Below are positions 24,185 to 31,741 of a DNA stretch of 62,355 bases, in pieces. Each line of letters begins with the position of its first letter. Positions within the stretch are counted from its first letter, which is position 1. Source of the DNA: Sphaerisporangium sp. TRM90804 (GTDB lineage: Bacteria; Actinomycetota; Actinomycetes; Streptosporangiales; Streptosporangiaceae); NCBI RefSeq assembly GCF_029846175.1, contig NZ_JARWAC010000041.1, positions 1-62,355 of the forward strand, given 5' to 3'. The notes beneath the pieces were generated by a model that had not been told where the DNA came from, searched no databases, and was given only the letters and a program-made list of their open reading frames with translations. The translations under genes and the position numbers were made by a program.

Positions 24185-25033
24185 GTGAAGCTGATGCGTG
24201 TGGGACCACCGGGCCGCGAGCGGCCCTGCGTCATGGGTCCCGACGGCCGGGTGCTGGAGCTGTCGTCGCTGACGGCGGACATCGACGGCGCGTTCCTGGA
24301 AGGAGGAGGGGTCGAGCGGGTGCGGTCCGCCCTGGCGGACGGCCGGCTCCCCGAGGCCGGGCCGTATGACCGGGTCGGCGCGCCGGTGGCCCGCCCGGGG
24401 AAGATCGTCTGCATCGGGTTGAACTACTTCGACCACGCGGAGGAGACCGGGGTGGCGAGCCCTCCCGAGCCGGTGGTCTTCATGAAGGCGCCCAACACGC
24501 TCGTCGGCCCGGACGACGAGGTCCTGGTGCCGCGGCGCAGCGTGAAGACCGACTACGAGGTCGAGCTGGCCGTGATCCTCGGCCGTGCGGCCCGCTACCT
24601 GCCCTCGCCGGAGAACGCGGCGGAGGTGATCGCCGGCTACGCGATCGCCAACGACGTCTCAGAGCGCGAGTTCCAGCTCGAGCGCGGCGGCCAGTGGGAC
24701 AAGGGCAAGTCGTGCGAGACGTTCAACCCGATGGGGCCCTGGCTGGTCACCGCGGACGAGGTCGGCGACCCGCAGGCGCTCGGCATGCGGCTGTGGGTCA
24801 ACGGGGAGCTCCGCCAGAACGGCAGCACCAAGGACCAGATCTTCGGCGTGCACCACGTGATCTGGTACCTCAGCCAGTTCATGGTGCTGGAGGCCGGCGA
24901 CGTGGTGAACACCGGCACCCCGGCGGGCGTGGCGCTCGGCCGCGGTCCCCGCGCGTACCTGCGCGAAGGCGACGTGGTCGAGGTCGAGATCGACGGCCTC
25001 GGCCGCCAGCGCCAGCGGATGGGGCAGGCGTGA
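24185..25033 (+). CDS. FAH-family hydrolase, probable 2,4-diketo-3-deoxy-L-fuconate hydrolase
   Basis: A 282-residue fumarylacetoacetate hydrolase-family enzyme. The family core is clear: IVCIGLNYFDHAEETGV, PVVFMKAPNTLVGPDD, and metal-binding acidic residues in KTDYEVELAVILGRAARYL, then YAIANDVSEREFQ. In the non-phosphorylating L-fucose pathway an FAH enzyme splits 2,4-diketo-3-deoxy-L-fuconate into pyruvate and L-lactate. Its position opposite L-fuconate dehydratase supports that role. The start is GTG 24185, preceded by GGGGAGAAG. The lar genes follow in the same direction, starting 51 bp after its stop. The intervening dehydrogenase is not in this window. Confidence 0.85.
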   Translation: MKLMRVGPPGRERPCVMGPDGRVLELSSLTADIDGAFLEGGGVERVRSALADGRLPEAGPYDRVGAPVARPGKIVCIGLNYFDHAEETGVASPPEPVVFMKAPNTLVGPDDEVLVPRRSVKTDYEVELAVILGRAARYLPSPENAAEVIAGYAIANDVSEREFQLERGGQWDKGKSCETFNPMGPWLVTADEVGDPQALGMRLWVNGELRQNGSTKDQIFGVHHVIWYLSQFMVLEAGDVVNTGTPAGVALGRGPRAYLREGDVVEVEIDGLGRQRQRMGQA

Positions 25034-25084
25034 GCGAGCCGGCGGGCACGCGCGGGGCGTTCGAGTCGTAGGAGGAACCAGACC

Positions 25085-26341
25085 ATGCGCATTGAACTGG
25101 CCTACGGCACGGACGGGCTCGTCGTGGACCTCCCCGGCGACCGGACCACCGTGATCACGCCGGTCGACCGGGAGGCCGCGGCGGACGAGGCCGCCGAACT
25201 GCGGCGCGCCCTGCGCGACCCCGTCGCGGGGCCGCCGCTGCGCGAGCGTGTGCGCCCCGGGCAGACGGTCGCCGTCTCCGCCTGCGACGGCACCAGGCCG
25301 CAGCCGAGGCACCTCATGATCCCGGCGATCCTCGCCGAGCTGGACGGGGTGGTCGACCTGGACGACGTCGTGATCCTGGTCGCCACCGGCACGCATCGCG
25401 GCAACACCGGCGCCGAGCTGCGCGCGATGTTCGGAGACCAGGTCGTGGACGCCGTGCGGATCGTCAACCACGACGCGCGTGACGCCTCGTCGCTGCGCTG
25501 GGTGGGCCGGCTCGGCGAGGACGTCCCGGTGTGGCTGAACAAGGAGTGGCTCGACGCGGACGTGCGGATCACGACCGGCTTCGTGGAGCCGCACTTCTTC
25601 GCCGGCTTCTCCGGCGGCCCGAAGCTGGTGGCGCCCGGGCTCGCGGCCCTGGAGACCGTGCTCACCCTGCACGACGCGGCCCGCATCGGCGACCCGCGGG
25701 CCACCTGGGGGGTCATCGAGGGCAACCCGGTCCACGACGACGTCCGGGCAATCGCCGCCGCGACCGGCGTCACCTTCGGCCTCGACGTCATGCTGAACCG
25801 CCGGCAGGAGATCGTGCGGGCGTTCGGCGGCGACCTGCTCCCGATGCACGCCGCGGCCACGGCGGCCGTCCGGGCGACGGCGATGCGGCCGGTCGCCGAG
25901 CCGTTCGACGTGGTGGTGACGACCAACGCCGGCTTCCCGCTCGACCAGAACCTCTACCAGTCGGTCAAGGGCATGAGCGCGGCCGCGCAGGTGGTCAGGC
26001 CCGGGGGGACCATCGTCTGCGCCGCCGAGTGCCGCGACGGCTTCCCCGACCACGGCTCCTACCGGGAGGTGCTCACCTCCGCCGCGTCCCCCGAGGCGCT
26101 GTTCGAGGAGATCTCCCGCCGCGCCGTCACCGTGCCCGACCAGTGGCAGGTGCAGATCCAGGCCCGCATCCAGCGCGCCGCCCGCGTGATCATGTACACC
26201 TCCTTCCTCGGCGACGCCGAGCTGGCCGCCGCCCACCTTGAGCGCAGCCACGACGTCGCCGCCACCGTCGAGGGCCTCAAGGGCCGGGTGTGCGTCCTGC
26301 CGGAGGGCCCCATGACCGTCCCTTACGTCGTCTCCGCATGA
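25085..26341 (+). CDS. larA: LarA-family nickel-dependent 2-hydroxyacid racemase/epimerase
   Basis: A 418-residue LarA-family (DUF2088) protein. All key residues of the Lactobacillus plantarum lactate racemase have counterparts: R71 (DGTRPQP), H104 (ATGTHR), H170 (EPHFFAGFSGGPK), K180 that carries the pincer cofactor, H196 that ligates nickel (LTLHDA), and Q292 and K295 (LYQSVKGM). It should use the nickel-pincer nucleotide to move a hydride at C2 of a 2-hydroxyacid. The fucose pathway ends in L-lactate, so lactate racemisation is one candidate; epimerisation of a sugar acid is another, since the family includes both. AGGAGG precedes ATG 25085. It overlaps larB by four bases. Confidence 0.9.
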   Translation: MRIELAYGTDGLVVDLPGDRTTVITPVDREAAADEAAELRRALRDPVAGPPLRERVRPGQTVAVSACDGTRPQPRHLMIPAILAELDGVVDLDDVVILVATGTHRGNTGAELRAMFGDQVVDAVRIVNHDARDASSLRWVGRLGEDVPVWLNKEWLDADVRITTGFVEPHFFAGFSGGPKLVAPGLAALETVLTLHDAARIGDPRATWGVIEGNPVHDDVRAIAAATGVTFGLDVMLNRRQEIVRAFGGDLLPMHAAATAAVRATAMRPVAEPFDVVVTTNAGFPLDQNLYQSVKGMSAAAQVVRPGGTIVCAAECRDGFPDHGSYREVLTSAASPEALFEEISRRAVTVPDQWQVQIQARIQRAARVIMYTSFLGDAELAAAHLERSHDVAATVEGLKGRVCVLPEGPMTVPYVVSA

Positions 26342-27003
26342 ACGGATCGTTCGACCTCGGGTACGCGCGGGTCGACCTCGGCCGGGAGGCCCGCCAAGGG
26401 CTGCCGGAGATCGTCTACGGGCCGGGCAAGCGGGTGCCGGAGATCATCGGAATCGTCTCCGCCCTGCTCGACCAGAACACCGGGCCCGTCCTGGTGACGC
26501 GCGTCGAAGCCGACGCCGCCGCGGCGGTGCTCGCCTCACTCCCCGAAGGCCGGTACGAGCCCGGCGCCCGGCTGCTGGTCTGGCGCGAGGCCCGCCCGGC
26601 CGGGCACACCGTGGCGGTGGTCACCGCGGGGACCGCGGACGGCCCGGTGGCCGCCGAGGCCGCCGCCGTCGCGTCCGCCCTCGGCCTGCGCGCGACGCTC
26701 GTCCGCGACGTGGGGGTCGCCGGGCTGCACCGGGTGCTGGCCGTCGTCGACGACCTGCGCGCGGCCGACAGCGTGATCGTGATCGCCGGCATGGAGGGCG
26801 CGCTGGCCAGCGTCGTCGGCGGTCTCGTCGAGACGCCGGTGATCGCGGTGCCCACCTCCACCGGCTACGGCGCGGCGCTGGAGGGGGTGACGGCCCTGCT
26901 GGCGATGCTCACCTCCTGCGCGGCCGGGATCACCGTGGTGAACATCGACTCGGGGTTCGGCGCCACGCTCGCGGCCTATCGCCTCACGAGGAGGCCGGGG
27001 TGA
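26338..27003 (+). CDS. larB: LarB-type pyridinium carboxylase/hydrolase for the nickel-pincer cofactor
   Basis: A 221-residue protein with a C-terminal AIR-carboxylase-like (PurE-like) domain. Visible blocks are GLPEIVYGPGKRVPEIIGIV near the N-terminus, TAGTADGPVAAEAA, VIVIAGMEGALASVVGGLV and PVIAVPTSTGYGAALEGVTAL. LarB carboxylates nicotinic acid adenine dinucleotide and releases AMP, the first step of pincer cofactor synthesis. ATG 26338 overlaps the larA stop (ATGA), and its own stop overlaps the larC start (GTGA), so the three genes are tightly coupled. Confidence 0.9.
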   Translation: MNGSFDLGYARVDLGREARQGLPEIVYGPGKRVPEIIGIVSALLDQNTGPVLVTRVEADAAAAVLASLPEGRYEPGARLLVWREARPAGHTVAVVTAGTADGPVAAEAAAVASALGLRATLVRDVGVAGLHRVLAVVDDLRAADSVIVIAGMEGALASVVGGLVETPVIAVPTSTGYGAALEGVTALLAMLTSCAAGITVVNIDSGFGATLAAYRLTRRPG

Positions 27004-28115
27004 TCCTCCATCTGAACCCGTTCACCGGCCTGGCCGGGGACATGCTGCTCGGGGCGCTGCTGGACGCGGGGGCCTCCCTGGACGCCGTGCGGCGCGCCGT
27101 CACCCTGACCGGCCTGACCGGGTGGCGGGTGGACGCCGAGGAGGTTCGCACCGGCCCCCTGGTCGCCGTCCGCGTCCGGGTCGGCGTCGAGGACGACGCC
27201 ACGGAGCGCTCCGCGTCGGAGCTGCTGGCGATGGCGGCCCGGACCGGCCTGCCGGTCGCCGAGGCGGCGCTCACCGCCATCGCCGAGGCCGAGGGCGCGC
27301 TGCACGGCGTACCCGCCGCCGACGTGCACCTGCACGAGCTCGGCGGGCACGACACGCTGATCGACATCGTCGGCTGCGCGGCGGCCCTGCGCGACCTCGG
27401 GGTGACGCACGTCCACAGCGCGCCGGTGCCGCTCGGCTCCGGCGCCGTGCGCACCCGGCACGGTGTGCTGCCCGTGCCCGCTCCCGCCACGCTCGCTCTG
27501 CTCGAAGGGGCGATCGTCCGGGGCGGGGCGGTGGGGGAGGCGGTGACCCCCACGGGGGCCGCCCTGCTCCGCGCCGCCGGCGCGACCTACGGCGCGGCGC
27601 CCGAGATGACGCTGCGCGCCACCGGGTACGGTGCCGGCACCCGGGAGCTGCCGGACCGTCCCAACGTGGTCGTGGCCATGCTCGGAGAGCCCGTGGCCGA
27701 GGCCGGCAGGCAGGTCGTCCTGTCGACCAACCTCGACGACGTGACCGGCGAGGTTCTCGGGCACGTCATCGCACGGGCCCTGGACGCGGGCGCCGCCGAC
27801 GCCTGGGTCACGCCCGCGGTCATGAAGAAGGGCCGCCCCGCCCATGTCCTGCACGTGCTGACCTCCCTGGAGCTGGCCGGCCGCCTGCAGGAGCTGGTGC
27901 TCGCCGAGACGGGCAGCCTGGGGCTGCGGCGGAGCGTGGTCGAGAAGGTCGCCCTGCCCCGGCACTTCGAGACCGTGCGCCTGTACGGTCAGGACGTGCG
28001 GATGAAGCACGGGCGGTGGGGCGTCAAGCCAGAGCACGACGACCTGGTGCGGCTGGCCGCGGCCACCGGCAGACCGTTGAGGCAGCTCGCGCTGGAGGCG
28101 CTGGAAGCGCTGTGA
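27000..28115 (+). CDS. larC: LarC-type nickel insertase (nickel-pincer cofactor cyclometallase)
   Basis: A 371-residue LarC protein, the CTP-dependent enzyme that inserts nickel to complete the pincer cofactor. Hallmarks are NPFTGLAGDMLLGALLDAGA at the N-terminus, DVHLHELGGHDTLIDIVGCA, TGYGAGTRELPDRPNVVV, STNLDDVTGEVLG and VMKKGRPAHVL. It is a single frame, unlike L. plantarum, where two frames are joined by programmed frameshifting. The start is GTG 27000 inside the larB stop. It ends the FAH-larA-larB-larC operon, and AGACAT-type operators begin six bases after its stop. Confidence 0.92.
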   Translation: MILHLNPFTGLAGDMLLGALLDAGASLDAVRRAVTLTGLTGWRVDAEEVRTGPLVAVRVRVGVEDDATERSASELLAMAARTGLPVAEAALTAIAEAEGALHGVPAADVHLHELGGHDTLIDIVGCAAALRDLGVTHVHSAPVPLGSGAVRTRHGVLPVPAPATLALLEGAIVRGGAVGEAVTPTGAALLRAAGATYGAAPEMTLRATGYGAGTRELPDRPNVVVAMLGEPVAEAGRQVVLSTNLDDVTGEVLGHVIARALDAGAADAWVTPAVMKKGRPAHVLHVLTSLELAGRLQELVLAETGSLGLRRSVVEKVALPRHFETVRLYGQDVRMKHGRWGVKPEHDDLVRLAAATGRPLRQLALEALEAL

Positions 28116-28120
28116 CGACG

Positions 28121-28135
28121 CGACATGGGATGTCT
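28121..28135. promoter_or_regulatory. CGACAT-GGG-ATGTCT palindrome
   Basis: First of four AGACATNNNATGTCT-type sites in the 570-bp gap between larC and the GH95 gene; one mismatch in the left arm. Apart from these sites, one element B and a promoter, I see nothing in this gap. Confidence 0.55.
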
Positions 28136-28247
28136 CCGCACGGCTCGCCCCGTCCCCCTGCCCCGACGACGCTCGGTGACCTTCCACGGCGAGGTGGGCG
28201 GGGGAGCCGGACCCCGGCAAGCGGGGCTCGCCGTCACGCGATGCGGC

Positions 28248-28262
28248 CGACATCCCATGTCT
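28248..28262. promoter_or_regulatory. CGACAT-CCC-ATGTCT palindrome
   Basis: Second AGACAT-type site, 127 bp after the first and five bases before an element B palindrome. Confidence 0.55.
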
Positions 28263-28266
28263 GGGC

Positions 28267-28277
28267 TGAAAGTTTCA
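28267..28277. promoter_or_regulatory. Element B palindrome (TGAAAGTTTCA)
   Basis: Perfect match to TGAAANTTTCA upstream of the GH95 gene. No element C accompanies it, so the GH95 promoter combines element B with the AGACAT-type operators instead. Confidence 0.55.
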
Positions 28278-28383
28278 CCTCAGCCGCTTCCCGCCCTCCG
28301 CTTTCCGACTCCACGGGAGGCCTTTCTCGACCCCCGTCCACGCCGAAACCCCTGGTGCGGGGGCATGTCTCGCCGCGCCCAAA

Positions 28384-28398
28384 AGACATCCGATGTAT
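28384..28398. promoter_or_regulatory. AGACAT-CCG-ATGTAT palindrome
   Basis: Third AGACAT-type site, 136 bp after the second and about 30 bp upstream of the GH95 promoter -35 box. Confidence 0.55.
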
Positions 28399-28425
28399 CT
28401 CCGGAGACGCGGCGCAGCGGCAATC

Positions 28426-28453
28426 TTGACACCCGGAAACCTGCGCTTAACAT
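28426..28453 (+). promoter_or_regulatory. GH95 promoter
   Basis: TTGACA at 28426-28431 and TAACAT at 28448-28453 are 16 bp apart, the best sigma-70-type match in the window. A degenerate operator half-palindrome (AACATCGGGTGTCT, 28449-28462) overlaps the -10 box, which argues for repression. Confidence 0.65.
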
Positions 28454-28462
28454 CGGGTGTCT
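28449..28462. promoter_or_regulatory. AACAT-CGG-GTGTCT degenerate operator
   Basis: Fourth, weaker AGACAT-type site, overlapping the -10 box of the GH95 promoter. Confidence 0.45.
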
Positions 28463-28685
28463 GAGACTAAGATCGGCGCGGTCATCGCTCAGTCCTCCCA
28501 TCCCGGCTGCCGGCGGGCCGTCCCGGCGACCGGTGGGGCGGAACCGCTGAGGCGATGTCCGGCACCGGCCATCTGTCGGACGTCGACGCCTTCAACGTCA
28601 CCAGGTGACCGCGGCCGGCCGGCAGCCGCGGTGCCCGCCGCGCCGTAGTCCCGTCCGTACCCCCCCTCGGGATGGAGAAATCGAT

Positions 28686-31532
28686 ATGTCTGACTTCTCG
28701 CGCAGGCAGCTGTTCAGGTTCGGCGCGGTGGGAGCCGGCGCCGCCTTGCTGCCGTTGCAGTGGACGGCGGTGGCGCGGGCGGGGTCGGTCGCGCCGGCGC
28801 AGGTGCTGGCCGCGAACGATCTGGCGCTGTGGTACGACGAGAGCGCCGGCACCGACTGGCTGCGGGCGCTCCCGATCGGCAACGGGCGGCTGGGCGCCAT
28901 GGTCTTCGGCAACGTCGACGTGGAGCGGCTGCAGCTGAACGAGGACACCGTCTGGGCGGGCGGGCCTTACGACCAGAGCAACACCCGGGGCGCGGGCGCG
29001 CTGGCGCAGATCCGGCAACTGGTGTTCCAGAACCAGTGGGGCCAGGCCCAGACCCTGATCGACCAGAACATGCTCGGCAGCCCCGCGGGCCAGCTCGCCT
29101 ACCAGACCGTGGGCAACCTGCGGCTGACCTTCGGCGCCGGCGGCGGCGGGGTGTCGGAGTACAACCGCGTCCTCGACCTGACCACGGCCACCACCGTGAC
29201 GACGTACCTGCAGAACGGCATACGGCACCGGCGCGAGACGTTCGCCAGCGCGGCCGACCAGGTCATCGCCGTCCGGCTGACCGCCGACCGGACCGGCTCG
29301 ATCACCTTCTCCGCGACGTTCGACAGCCCCCAGCGCACCACCCGCACCAGCCCCGACAGCGCGACCGTGGGCCTGGACGGCGTCTCGGGCGACATGGAGG
29401 GCAAGACCGGCTCGGTGCGGTTCCTGGGACTGGCACGGGTCCTCGCCGACGGCGGCACCGTCAGCAGCTCCGGCGGCACGCTGCAGGTACGCGGCGCCAA
29501 CAGCGTGACCGTGCTGATCTCCATCGGCTCCAGCTACGTCAACTACCAGAACGTCGGCGGCGACTACCAGGGCATCGCCCGCAACCACCTGAACGCCGCC
29601 GCCGCCAGGACCTACGACGACCTGCGCTCGCGGCACGTGACCGACTACCAGCGCCTGTTCGGGCGCACCACCCTGGACCTGGGCCGCACCGCCGCGGCCG
29701 ACCAGCCGACCGACGTCCGCATCGCGCAGCACGGCAGTGCCAACGACCCGCAGTTCTCCGTGCTGCTGTTCCAGTACGGCCGGTACCTGCTGATCTCCTC
29801 CTCCCGGCCGGGCACGCAGCCGGCGAACCTGCAGGGCATCTGGAACGACTCGCTGGCCCCGGCCTGGGACTCCAAATACACCATCAACGCCAACCTGCCG
29901 ATGAACTACTGGCCGGCCGACACCACCAACCTGGCCGAGTGCTTCGACCCGGTGTTCAAGATGATCGGCGACCTGTCGGTCACCGGCGCCCGCACCGCCC
30001 GGGTGCAGTACAACGCCGGCGGCTGGGTCACCCACCACAACACCGACGCCTGGCGCGCCTCCTCCGTCGTCGACGGCGCGCTGTGGGGGATGTGGCAGAC
30101 CGGCGGCGCGTGGCTGTCCACCCTGATCTGGGACCACTACCAGTTCACCGGCGACCAGGCGTTCCTGCAGCAGTACTACCCCGCGCTCAAGGGCGCCGCG
30201 CAGTTCTTCCTCGACAGCCTGGTGACCGAACCCAGCCTGGGATACCTGGTCACCAACCCCTCCAACTCTCCCGAACTGCCGCACCACTCGGGCGTCAGCG
30301 TGTGCGCCGGCCCCACGATGGACAACCAGATCCTGCGCGACCTGTTCAACGCCTGCGCCCAGGCCAGCCAGGTGCTCGGCACCGACGCCGACTTCCGCAC
30401 CCGGGTGCTCGCGGCCCGCGACCGGCTCGCGCCGATGAAGGTCGGCTCGCGCGGCAACATCCAGGAATGGCTGTACGACTGGGTGGAGACCGAGCCCAAC
30501 CACCGGCACGTCTCCCACCTGTACGGCCTGCACCCCAGCAACCAGATCACCAAGCGCGGCACCCCGTCGCTGTACAACGCCGCACGGCGCACCCTGGAGC
30601 TGCGTGGCGACGACGGCACCGGCTGGTCGCTCGCCTGGAAGATCAACTACTGGGCGCGGATGGAGGAGGGCAGCCGGGCGCACACCCTGATCCGCCTGCT
30701 GGTCACCACCGCCCGCCTGGCGCCCAACATGTTCGACCTGCACCCGCCGTTTCAGATCGACGGCAACTTCGGCGCCACCTCCGGCATCGCCGAGATGCTG
30801 CTGCAGAGCCACAACGGCGAACTGCACGTGCTGCCCGCCCTGCCGTCGGCCTGGCCCAGCGGCAAGGTCCAGGGCCTGCGCGGCCGCGGCGGCTACACCG
30901 TCGACACCACCTGGAACTCCGGCGCGCCCGAAGAGATCCTCATCAGGTTCGACCGGGCCGGCACGGTCAACGTGCGCAGCCGGCTGTTCACCGGGACCTA
31001 CACGGTGGTCGACACGACCAGCGGCGCCGCGGTCACCGTGACCAAACCCGAGTCCGACGTCATCAGGCTGACCGGCGAGGCCGGCCGCGCCTACCGCATG
31101 TCGGGCAAGGCGGCCGCCGGCGGGCACGTGCGCATCGCCAACGCCACCACCGGGCTGGTGCTGGACAGCGGCGGCAACGTCGCCTCAGGGGCCAACCTGA
31201 AGCAGTGGACCTGGGACGGCAACAACAACATGCAGTGGCAGCTGGTGGACCTGGGCGGCGGGTGGAACCGCATCGTGAACCGCACCAACGGCATGGTCGC
31301 CGACAGCTGGGGCAACACCGCCAACGGCGCCGTCTGCCGGCAGGCGGCGTGGAACGGCGGCAACAACCAGCAGTGGCGCCTCAACAGCACGGGCAACGGC
31401 CGCTACCAGATCATCAACCGCGGCACCGGCACCGCCCTGGACGGCATGGGCAACAGCACCGCCGGCTCCAACGTGGCCATGTGGGCGCCCAACACCAACA
31501 CCAACAACCTGTGGACCATCATCGCGGTCTGA
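28686..31532 (+). CDS. Secreted GH95 alpha-L-fucosidase with C-terminal ricin-type module
   Basis: A 948-residue enzyme. The N-terminus MSDFSRRQLFRFGAVGAGAA is a twin-arginine signal, so it is probably exported folded. The mature N-terminal GH95 domain begins LALWYDESAGTDWLRALPIG and NGRLGAMVFGNVDVERLQLN. The (alpha/alpha)6 barrel has the INAN asparagine pair followed by MNYWPAD, and the catalytic aspartate in PFQIDGNFGATSG. The last 135 or so residues form a ricin-B/CBM13-like trefoil with QWQL and QQWRL repeats. It releases terminal fucose (alpha-1,2-type in characterised members) or possibly L-galactose from polymers outside the cell. Start ATG 28686 has GGAGAAA upstream. The operators shared with the importer at 17445 place it in the fucose regulon. 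Confidence 0.92.
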   Translation: MSDFSRRQLFRFGAVGAGAALLPLQWTAVARAGSVAPAQVLAANDLALWYDESAGTDWLRALPIGNGRLGAMVFGNVDVERLQLNEDTVWAGGPYDQSNTRGAGALAQIRQLVFQNQWGQAQTLIDQNMLGSPAGQLAYQTVGNLRLTFGAGGGGVSEYNRVLDLTTATTVTTYLQNGIRHRRETFASAADQVIAVRLTADRTGSITFSATFDSPQRTTRTSPDSATVGLDGVSGDMEGKTGSVRFLGLARVLADGGTVSSSGGTLQVRGANSVTVLISIGSSYVNYQNVGGDYQGIARNHLNAAAARTYDDLRSRHVTDYQRLFGRTTLDLGRTAAADQPTDVRIAQHGSANDPQFSVLLFQYGRYLLISSSRPGTQPANLQGIWNDSLAPAWDSKYTINANLPMNYWPADTTNLAECFDPVFKMIGDLSVTGARTARVQYNAGGWVTHHNTDAWRASSVVDGALWGMWQTGGAWLSTLIWDHYQFTGDQAFLQQYYPALKGAAQFFLDSLVTEPSLGYLVTNPSNSPELPHHSGVSVCAGPTMDNQILRDLFNACAQASQVLGTDADFRTRVLAARDRLAPMKVGSRGNIQEWLYDWVETEPNHRHVSHLYGLHPSNQITKRGTPSLYNAARRTLELRGDDGTGWSLAWKINYWARMEEGSRAHTLIRLLVTTARLAPNMFDLHPPFQIDGNFGATSGIAEMLLQSHNGELHVLPALPSAWPSGKVQGLRGRGGYTVDTTWNSGAPEEILIRFDRAGTVNVRSRLFTGTYTVVDTTSGAAVTVTKPESDVIRLTGEAGRAYRMSGKAAAGGHVRIANATTGLVLDSGGNVASGANLKQWTWDGNNNMQWQLVDLGGGWNRIVNRTNGMVADSWGNTANGAVCRQAAWNGGNNQQWRLNSTGNGRYQIINRGTGTALDGMGNSTAGSNVAMWAPNTNTNNLWTIIAV

Positions 31533-31567
31533 CGACCGCGGACCCGGTACGGCCCTGAGCCCCACGA

Positions 31568-31603
31568 GCTTCGCCGCACCCGCCCCGGCGGGTGCGGCGA
31601 AGC
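31568..31603. terminator. Terminator hairpin after the GH95 gene
   Basis: GCTTCGCCGCACCCGCC at 31568-31584 pairs perfectly with 31587-31603. It lies 36 bp after the GH95 stop. There is no clear T-tract, as usual in actinomycetes. Confidence 0.75.
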
Positions 31604-31702
31604 ACTCCACCGGGCCGGGCGCGGCGGGCAGGTCATGGTTCGGCGACGGACCCGCTGGTGCGGACCGCCGCTGGACGCGATGGACGAGCTCGAAGGGGAA
31701 TC

Positions 31703-31735
31703 GGCCCCGGCGCCCGCCAGGCGGGCGCCGGGGCC
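31703..31735. terminator. Terminator hairpin after the ThuA-dehydrogenase gene
   Basis: GGCCCCGGCGCCCGCC at 31703-31718 pairs with 31720-31735. It lies seven bases after the stop codon of the minus-strand gene ending at 31742. Confidence 0.75.
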
Positions 31736-31741
31736 TTCGTG

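Noticed and set aside
27000..28115. Programmed frameshift in larC, as in Lactobacillus
   Set aside because: The gene is a single uninterrupted frame containing both the N-terminal and C-terminal LarC motifs.
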